Source: Cupriavidus necator
GTDB taxonomy: Bacteria > Pseudomonadota > Gammaproteobacteria > Burkholderiales > Burkholderiaceae
Direction: 5' to 3'
NCBI GenBank assembly: GCA_022041995.1
Contig: CP074390.1
Location: forward strand, 1,488,001 to 1,552,000
Length of the DNA stretch: 64,000 nt
How positions within the stretch are numbered: position 1 is the stretch's first letter; each line of letters starts with the position of its first letter. The position numbers were made by a program, and so were the translations under genes. The notes beneath the pieces are model-generated. The model searched no databases and was not told where the DNA came from. It worked only from the letters and a program-made list of their open reading frames with translations. This document shows positions 58,856-64,000 of this stretch, piece after piece.

Positions 58856-59051
58856 AATCGCCTCCGGTGCTTTGCCGCGCGACGCGCGCTTTCCACCTCA
58901 AAGACGGTATGAAAAAGCTTCCCCACCGTATGTTCACTTCCGCACAGTGTCCAATACATTGGCGCCGAACTAAATGGCGCACGCGCTTGAGAGTCGTCTC
59001 GGATTGCGCGAGGCGACCGGCCTGTAGTCCACCCGGTCGCCCATCCGGCGT

Positions 59052-60044
59052 TCAGTCGATCTGCAAGCCGGCCCCCTTGGCCAGCTTTTGCCAGGCCCTG
59101 ACGTCCTCACTAACGGTCGCGGCAAACTGGGCGACGGTCTTCGTGGCCGGGCGCGGCATGTTCTGCTGGGCGTATTTTTGCACCACGTCGTCATTGGCGA
59201 GGATGCGGTTGATCTCGGCATTGAGCCGTTGCACGATGTCCGGCGGCGTGCCGGCTGGCGCGAACAAGCCATACCAGCCTTCCTTGTTGAACGGAAAGCC
59301 CTGCTCGGTCAGCGTGGGCACCTCGGGCAATGCCGGTCCCCGTGCGGCGCCTGTGCAGGCGAGGGCCACCAGCTTGCCCGAGCGGACGTGCGGCACGGGC
59401 GAGGCAATATCGGTGAAGCCCAGCAGCATATTCTTCGACAGCAGGTCGGTCACGAGCTGGGCGCTGCCCTTGTATGGCACGTGCTGCATCGAAAGGCCAT
59501 AGTGCGCCTTGATGGCTTCCATGATGAGATGTCCGGTCGACCCGTTGCCCCACGATCCATAGGCGAGCTTGTCGGGATTCGCCTTCACATAACGCACCAT
59601 GTCGGCCAGGTTCCGGAACCCGGTGGAAGGATGGGCGACCAGCAGAACGCCGGCTGCGCCAACCTGCGCGACGGGTGTCAGGTCCTTCAGCGCGTCATAC
59701 GGCATCTTTGGCTGGATGACCGGATTGATCGCGACGGCGGATGATGGCGTGATCAGCAGGGTGTAACCATCGGCGGCACTCTTGGCAACCATGTCGGTGC
59801 CGATCAGGCTGTTGGCGCCCGGCCGGTTGTCCACCACCACCGGCTGGCCCAGCGCCTGCTGGAGATGGGCGGCGATCACGCGCGCAAAGAGGTCCATGCC
59901 GGCGCCCGCCGGTCCGGGCACCACCAGACGGATGGGCCGCCTGGGCCAGCCGCTGGTGGCGGCAACAGTACCGGCCCACGACTGCGAAGCGAGGAACGCG
60001 GCGATACCTAGGCAGGTCCGCCGCCGGACGGGCGAATGATGCAT
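59052..60044 (-). CDS. Bug/TctC-family substrate-binding protein (monooxygenase operon)
   Basis: 330-residue periplasmic receptor. The signal peptide (about 1-28) ends near TVAATSGW; hallmarks WPRRPIRLVVPGPAGAGMD, VVVDNRPGANSLIG and MQHVPYKGSAQLVTD. Start MHHSPV has TGGAGAC before it. It sits 149 bp after the flavin reductase on the same strand and could bind the substrate of the monooxygenase system. The first binding-loop glycine pattern is GPAGAGMD rather than the usual GGxxD. Confidence 0.92.
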   Translation of the reverse strand: MHHSPVRRRTCLGIAAFLASQSWAGTVAATSGWPRRPIRLVVPGPAGAGMDLFARVIAAHLQQALGQPVVVDNRPGANSLIGTDMVAKSAADGYTLLITPSSAVAINPVIQPKMPYDALKDLTPVAQVGAAGVLLVAHPSTGFRNLADMVRYVKANPDKLAYGSWGNGSTGHLIMEAIKAHYGLSMQHVPYKGSAQLVTDLLSKNMLLGFTDIASPVPHVRSGKLVALACTGAARGPALPEVPTLTEQGFPFNKEGWYGLFAPAGTPPDIVQRLNAEINRILANDDVVQKYAQQNMPRPATKTVAQFAATVSEDVRAWQKLAKGAGLQID

Positions 60045-60193
60045 GGCTTGTCTCCAGATGTATTTTATTTTGCGTGCGTGTGCGGCGCCTGTGGTCGCGC
60101 CGCGGGCCGAGGACCCGTGCATGGGGGCTATGATCGGAGCCGCACCGGGAAGCGTGCGGAAATTCTAACCATCGTGGACCGCCATGCCCCCTC

Positions 60194-60991
60194 CTACTGG
60201 ACGGAGGCCGGCGCAATGCGGTGCGTGCCGGCGTTGAAGTTGATGATCGGGCTGGCCTGATTGCAGGTGGTCTTCCGGATCTTGCCCACGATCAGGTCAT
60301 GCGTGCCCAGTGCCTCCGTGCAGACGATGTCACATTCGATGCTGGCCAGCGCGTCATCCAGCACCGGCAGGCCATGTGCGCCTTCGCGCCATTGGCCCGA
60401 GGCAAAGCGGTCGCGTCCTTGCGGGGACTTGAGAAAGGTATCGATGATGGCGCGGTGTTCCTCGCCCAGCACGTTGGCCACGAACCGACCAGCCTGCATC
60501 AGCGCACTGTGCGCCGAGGCCGACTTCTGGACGAAGAAGCCAACCATGGGCGGCTCAGCCGACACCGACGTCAGGCTGGAGACGATGATGCCCGCAACGT
60601 CCTCGCCGCTGCCGGTGGTGACGGCACTGATGCCGGCCGGCAGCGCGCGCATGGCCAACTTGAAGTCGTCCACGGAGACGACTTCGTCCTGCTCGTTGAG
60701 GGTGAGATGGGCGCGAATGTCGCCGCGCTCGTCCACCCAGCCGTGCCGCGCCGCGTATCCCACCATGGAGGAGAAGCCGTCTTCCCATGCCGGATCGCCC
60801 GCATGCCCCGACAGGAAGCGCAGCACCGAAGGCGCCAGGCGGACGTGGCCCGCATCCTCGCGCCGCCCGATACGGGCGATGGCGCGCTCCAGCCGCTCGC
60901 CAGGCTGCGGATCGATCAGCACGTCGAGCCGCTTGAAGTCGGCCGGGTCGCGCAGGGTGATGGCACCGGCATTGGTCAGGTGGATACGCAT
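60194..60991 (-). CDS. Flavin reductase-family protein with an extra N-terminal domain
   Basis: 265-residue protein. Residues 110-260 form the HpaC-like FMN/FAD reductase domain (LPAGISAVTTGSGEDVAGII, SSLTSVSAEPPMVGFFVQKS, HDLIVGKI). Residues 1-105 are an additional segment (FKRLDVLIDPQPGERLERAI, LRFLSGHAGDPAWEDGFSSM) that I do not recognise and which most flavin reductases (about 170 residues) lack. It lies 11 bp after the LLM oxygenase gene, so it should supply reduced flavin to it. GAGGAGA precedes the ATG. Confidence 0.88.
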   Translation of the reverse strand: MRIHLTNAGAITLRDPADFKRLDVLIDPQPGERLERAIARIGRREDAGHVRLAPSVLRFLSGHAGDPAWEDGFSSMVGYAARHGWVDERGDIRAHLTLNEQDEVVSVDDFKLAMRALPAGISAVTTGSGEDVAGIIVSSLTSVSAEPPMVGFFVQKSASAHSALMQAGRFVANVLGEEHRAIIDTFLKSPQGRDRFASGQWREGAHGLPVLDDALASIECDIVCTEALGTHDLIVGKIRKTTCNQASPIINFNAGTHRIAPASVQ

Positions 60992-61002
60992 GGCAGGTCT
61001 CC

Positions 61003-62079
61003 TCAGGCCGCTACGGCCAGCTTGCTGCTCGTTTCACCAAGCTCCTTGCGGATGGCCGGGATGATCCGGTCGCCCCACAGTTCGATCTGCCGCAGCATGG
61101 TCTTCTGATCGAAGTCGCCGAGCTGGGTCTGCAGGGCAATATGCTTGGGCCGCAGGATGCTGATCTCGGTCAGCAGCTTGTCGATGACCTGGTTGACGGA
61201 GCCTACGGGCAGATTCTCGCGCAACTGGTCGAACGTCGGATCCGTGTCCGACGGCACTTCCTTGACCATGTAGCCGTCATCGCTCTGCGCCCGGCGGAAC
61301 TTCAGGCTTTCCGAAATGCGCCGCTGGAAGCGGGCGCAGTCGAGATAGGCGTCGATCTCGGCCTTGTTGTCCGAGGCGAAGCCGCAGCGCAGGAAGCCGA
61401 ACTTCACGTCGCGGTCCAGGTCCTTGCCATTCTCTTCGGCGACTTTATCAAGGCGTTCGCGCAGACCGGTGATGGCGTCGTTGCCGTTGAGCAGGGCGGT
61501 GACGAAGAGGTTGTGGTTCTCGCGTACGCCACGGCCAAGGGTGACCGGGTTGCCGGAGGTGATCCACAGCGGCGGCATCGGCTCCTGCAGGCAGCGCACG
61601 GCGATGGAGCTGGGCGGGATCTTCAGGAACTGCCCGTCGTGTTCGAAGATCTTCTGCGTCAGGCCCTTCGGGATGACGTCGAGGAACTCGTTGAAGATCG
61701 CGCCCGACTCGGCGATGTCGACGCCGAAGCGCTCGAACTCGAACTGCTGGTAGCCCGAGCCCACGCCCAGGTCGAGCCGGCCGTTCGACACCGTGTCGAC
61801 GAATCCGACCTCGGCCAGGAAGCGCGCGGGGTGGTACAGCGGCAGAATGCACACCGCCGTGCCGAGCCGGATGCGCTGCGTCTTCGCGGCGGCATGGGCC
61901 ACCATCATCAGCGGCGACGGCGACAGCGAGTAGTTGTTGAAATGGTGCTCGGCGTACCAGGCGGTGTTGAAGCCTGCCTGTTCCGCCGCGACGGTCTGCT
62001 CGATGGAGTTGCTGATGACTTGCTTCGAGGTCTGGTGGTAACCTCGCTGCTGGGCCAGGATGAATACGCCGAATTCCAT
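61003..62079 (-). CDS. LLM-class flavin-dependent monooxygenase
   Basis: 358-residue luciferase-like TIM-barrel oxygenase. Typical parts are FGVFILAQQRGYHQT, AEQAGFNTAWYAEHHFNNYS, RIRLGTAVCILPLYHPARFL, DLGVGSGYQQFEFERFGVDI and TSGNPVTLGRGVRENH. It should use FMNH2 and O2 to oxidise or desulfonate/denitrify an organic compound. The operon with a flavin reductase makes a two-component system. GGGAGACAAC stands before the ATG. It is divergent from the LysR gene at 62189. Confidence 0.92.
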   Translation of the reverse strand: MEFGVFILAQQRGYHQTSKQVISNSIEQTVAAEQAGFNTAWYAEHHFNNYSLSPSPLMMVAHAAAKTQRIRLGTAVCILPLYHPARFLAEVGFVDTVSNGRLDLGVGSGYQQFEFERFGVDIAESGAIFNEFLDVIPKGLTQKIFEHDGQFLKIPPSSIAVRCLQEPMPPLWITSGNPVTLGRGVRENHNLFVTALLNGNDAITGLRERLDKVAEENGKDLDRDVKFGFLRCGFASDNKAEIDAYLDCARFQRRISESLKFRRAQSDDGYMVKEVPSDTDPTFDQLRENLPVGSVNQVIDKLLTEISILRPKHIALQTQLGDFDQKTMLRQIELWGDRIIPAIRKELGETSSKLAVAA

Positions 62080-62188
62080 TGTTGTCTCCCAAAAATCCCG
62101 GTGAAGTTTCGAAGAATTCTAGGAGTCGGGAGGTACTGACCGGAATACGGGAATCACGGCGATCTGTACTGCAGAAAATGGAGGAATG

Positions 62189-63136
62189 ATGGATCGGCTT
62201 CGCGCCATGGAGCTCTTCCTGTCGATTTCCAAGACGGAGAGTTTCTCGGAGACGGCGCGGCACTTCGGGGTGTCCGCCACGTCGGTGTCGCGCATGATCA
62301 CGGACTTCGAGACCGAGCTGAACGTCAAGCTGCTGATGCGCTCCACGCGACAGGTCGTGCTGACCGAAGCGGGTCAGGAGTATGCGCGGGAGCTGGAAGG
62401 CATCCTGTGGAATATCGGCCAGGCGCATCGCAACATCACCGAGATCCGATCCGCGCCGAAGGGCACGCTGCGGGTGCACTCGCGCATGATGTTCGGGCTG
62501 GGTGTGCTGCCGCCGTTGGTCGCGGCTTTCCGCAAGCAGTATCCGGACATCCATATCGAACTCGTGCTGTCCGAGACCAAGATTGACCAGCGCCGCAGTA
62601 ATTTCGACATCGATTTCCGGATTTCGCCGCCGGTGGAGGCCGGGCTGAAGCGGCGCATCCTCTTCCGGAGCGAGCGTTACCTCGTGGCATCGCCCGCCTA
62701 TCTCGAGAGCCGGTCCGCGCCCACGCGGCCGGAGGACATACTGCAGCACGACTGCATGGCATACCTGCTGCCCGGCAACCAGCATAGCTGGCTGTTCAAG
62801 CGCGGGGAGAGCGTGGAGGAAGTGGGGTTCAAGCCCCGGCACGTGACCAACAGCGGCGTCGCGCTGCTGGAGTGGGCGCGGCTGGGCGAGGGCATTGCGC
62901 TGCTGGACGACTACACGGTCCACAACGACATCTCGCGCGGCACGCTCGTGCGGCTGTTGCCAGAATTCCGGGTGACCAATACCACGTTCGAGGAAGGGAT
63001 GTACGCCACCATCCTGGACACGGCAATGATTCCGGCCAAGATCCGGCTGTTTCTCGACTTCGTGGCCTCGCACGTTTCAGGCGAGGCATTGCGCTTCAGT
63101 GCCTACGGCATGTCGGCGGTGCCGGCGGCCGGCTAG
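62189..63136 (+). CDS. LysR-family transcriptional regulator (monooxygenase operon)
   Basis: 315-residue LysR protein of the CrgA/DgdR-like branch: MDRLRAMELFLSISKTESFS, VSRMITDFETELNVKLLMRS, TRQVVLTEAGQEY, and the effector domain with RSNFDIDFRIS and DDYTVHNDISRGTLVRLLPE. ATG 62189 is preferred over the ATG three bases upstream because GGAGG (62180-62184) is too close to the first. It is divergent from the monooxygenase operon and likely regulates it. Its end overlaps the lactonase gene by four bases. Confidence 0.92.
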   Translation: MDRLRAMELFLSISKTESFSETARHFGVSATSVSRMITDFETELNVKLLMRSTRQVVLTEAGQEYARELEGILWNIGQAHRNITEIRSAPKGTLRVHSRMMFGLGVLPPLVAAFRKQYPDIHIELVLSETKIDQRRSNFDIDFRISPPVEAGLKRRILFRSERYLVASPAYLESRSAPTRPEDILQHDCMAYLLPGNQHSWLFKRGESVEEVGFKPRHVTNSGVALLEWARLGEGIALLDDYTVHNDISRGTLVRLLPEFRVTNTTFEEGMYATILDTAMIPAKIRLFLDFVASHVSGEALRFSAYGMSAVPAAG

Positions 63137-64000
63137 AGGAGAATGCGGCAGTGCGGGCGTGCCGCGCCGCGCAGGCCGGTGCCGCGCACGCGTAGCACGG
63201 CCCCATCCAGTGGGCCGTCCGCTGACAGCCGGCCGCTGTCCCGGATCGTCGTGACATAGATGTCTTCCAGCGCCGGCCCGCCGAAGCAGAGCGACGCCGG
63301 GTGCGCCACCGGCAGGTCGATGCGATGGGTGAGTTGCCCCACGGCGTCGAAGCGCACCAGGGCGCCGGCATGCACGAGAGCCGTCCACAGGCCGCCGTCG
63401 CTGTCGAAGCAGCAGCCATCCGGCGCGGAGCCAAGTGGCGCCGTGTCGACGAAGCGCTCGCGGCCCGACAACCTGCCTCCGGCATCAAGCCGATAGCGGT
63501 AGATGCTGCGTGCCGCGCTGTCGCAGACGTAGAACTCCGCGCGCGACGGATGCGTCATCGGCCCGTTGACGATGCCGAAGCCCCGCTCGATCCGGGCAAA
63601 GCCGCCGTCGCAATCGAGCCGGTACAGACCACCCAGCGGCGCCTCGTCGGGCTCGCGAAAGACGTGCATGGTGCCCACCACGAAACTGCCGTCCGGCATG
63701 GGCGTGCCGTCGTTCAGGCGCAGATTGGGATGGCGGTCGCCGATGTCCGCCACGCGACGCAGGGCGCCGGTGGATGGTGTATAGAGCGCGACCTGCTCCT
63801 TCAGGGCCACCACGAGGCTGTCTTCGCCATTCAGCGCGAACGATCCCAGGGGCGCCGGCAGGTCATACCGCATCACGTCGCCCTGCGCCGGGTCGATCAC
63901 ATGGATCCATCCCCGGCGGCAATCCGCAAGCCATAGCCGCTGCCGGACAGCGTCCCAGACCGGGCATTCCCCCAGGTCGGTCCGGACGGTCCCAAGTGGC
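63133..64000 (-). CDS. SMP-30/gluconolactonase-family protein (5' end cut by window)
   Basis: 289 codons are in the window; the frame runs off the end before the start, with only a short N-terminus missing. The first visible part, LGECPVWDAVRQRLWLADC, is the metal-ligand Glu region of SMP-30 propellers. Others are RLNDGTPMPDGSFVVGTMH (Asn ligand), NGPMTHPSRAEFYVCDSAA and APDGCCFDSDGGLWTALVHA (Asp ligand). These Ca/Zn-dependent enzymes hydrolyse aldonolactones or related esters. It converges with and overlaps the LysR gene by four bases. A GTG at 63898-63900 is internal and not the start. Confidence 0.88.
   Translation of the reverse strand, partial: PLGTVRTDLGECPVWDAVRQRLWLADCRRGWIHVIDPAQGDVMRYDLPAPLGSFALNGEDSLVVALKEQVALYTPSTGALRRVADIGDRHPNLRLNDGTPMPDGSFVVGTMHVFREPDEAPLGGLYRLDCDGGFARIERGFGIVNGPMTHPSRAEFYVCDSAARSIYRYRLDAGGRLSGRERFVDTAPLGSAPDGCCFDSDGGLWTALVHAGALVRFDAVGQLTHRIDLPVAHPASLCFGGPALEDIYVTTIRDSGRLSADGPLDGAVLRVRGTGLRGAARPHCRILL

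Noticed and set aside
1..64000. CRISPR array or rRNA operon
   Set aside because: No regularly spaced short direct repeats and no rRNA-like sequence were seen on reading.

Overview
The window is GC-rich, gene-dense DNA that looks like a replicon of a betaproteobacterium of the Burkholderiaceae, most likely Cupriavidus or a close relative. The grounds are the many LysR regulators, three tripartite-tricarboxylate (Bug/TctC) periplasmic receptors, a short H-NS-like protein, and an flhDC-motAB-cheAWRDBYZ motility/chemotaxis run typical of that group. The genus is inferred from content and was not checked by search.

Layout. 1-6100: edge of a flavoprotein gene, LysR/Bug divergent pair, FIST sensor protein, squalene/phytoene synthase-like enzyme, small hydrolase and SixA-like phosphatase. 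6196-18480: sugar-acid catabolic block with three LysR regulators, an aldehyde dehydrogenase and DapA-family protein on the minus strand, and Bug receptor, PdxA-like dehydrogenase, enolase-superfamily dehydratase, IlvD/EDD dehydratase and MFS transporter on the plus strand. Together these can take an aldonate or aldarate through a 2-keto-3-deoxy acid and alpha-ketoglutarate semialdehyde to alpha-ketoglutarate. 18500-26540: small hypothetical, GNAT enzyme, lipoprotein hydrolase, PadR regulator, nitronate monooxygenase/SnoaL operon with a clear palindromic operator, degenerate tyrosine recombinase, galE and an H-NS protein.

27069-47147 is a signal-transduction and motility island. It holds three chemoreceptors (one PAS/Aer-like, one with an N-terminal frameshift), an EAL phosphodiesterase with dead GGDEF, a single-domain response regulator, two cheW genes, flhDC, motAB and cheA-W-R-D-B-Y-Z. 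A 115-bp inverted repeat (110/115 identical) flanks about 490 bp of non-coding DNA between the EAL gene and the response regulator. Two chemoreceptor genes share a 635-bp stretch with two differences, which suggests gene conversion.

47148-58900 is accessory. A C4-like antisense RNA candidate precedes a small unknown gene. Two insertion sequences follow (IS1182-like, then IS4-like, the latter with an exact 10-bp target duplication). Next comes a leader peptide/attenuator-like structure before a P-loop kinase, then VOC protein, histidine kinase, small secreted protein, HiPIP, APC permease, streptogramin-lyase-like beta-propeller and DUF4239-like membrane protein. 59052-64000: flavin-dependent LLM monooxygenase, flavin reductase with an extra N-terminal domain, Bug receptor, a divergent LysR, and an SMP-30-type lactonase cut by the window end.
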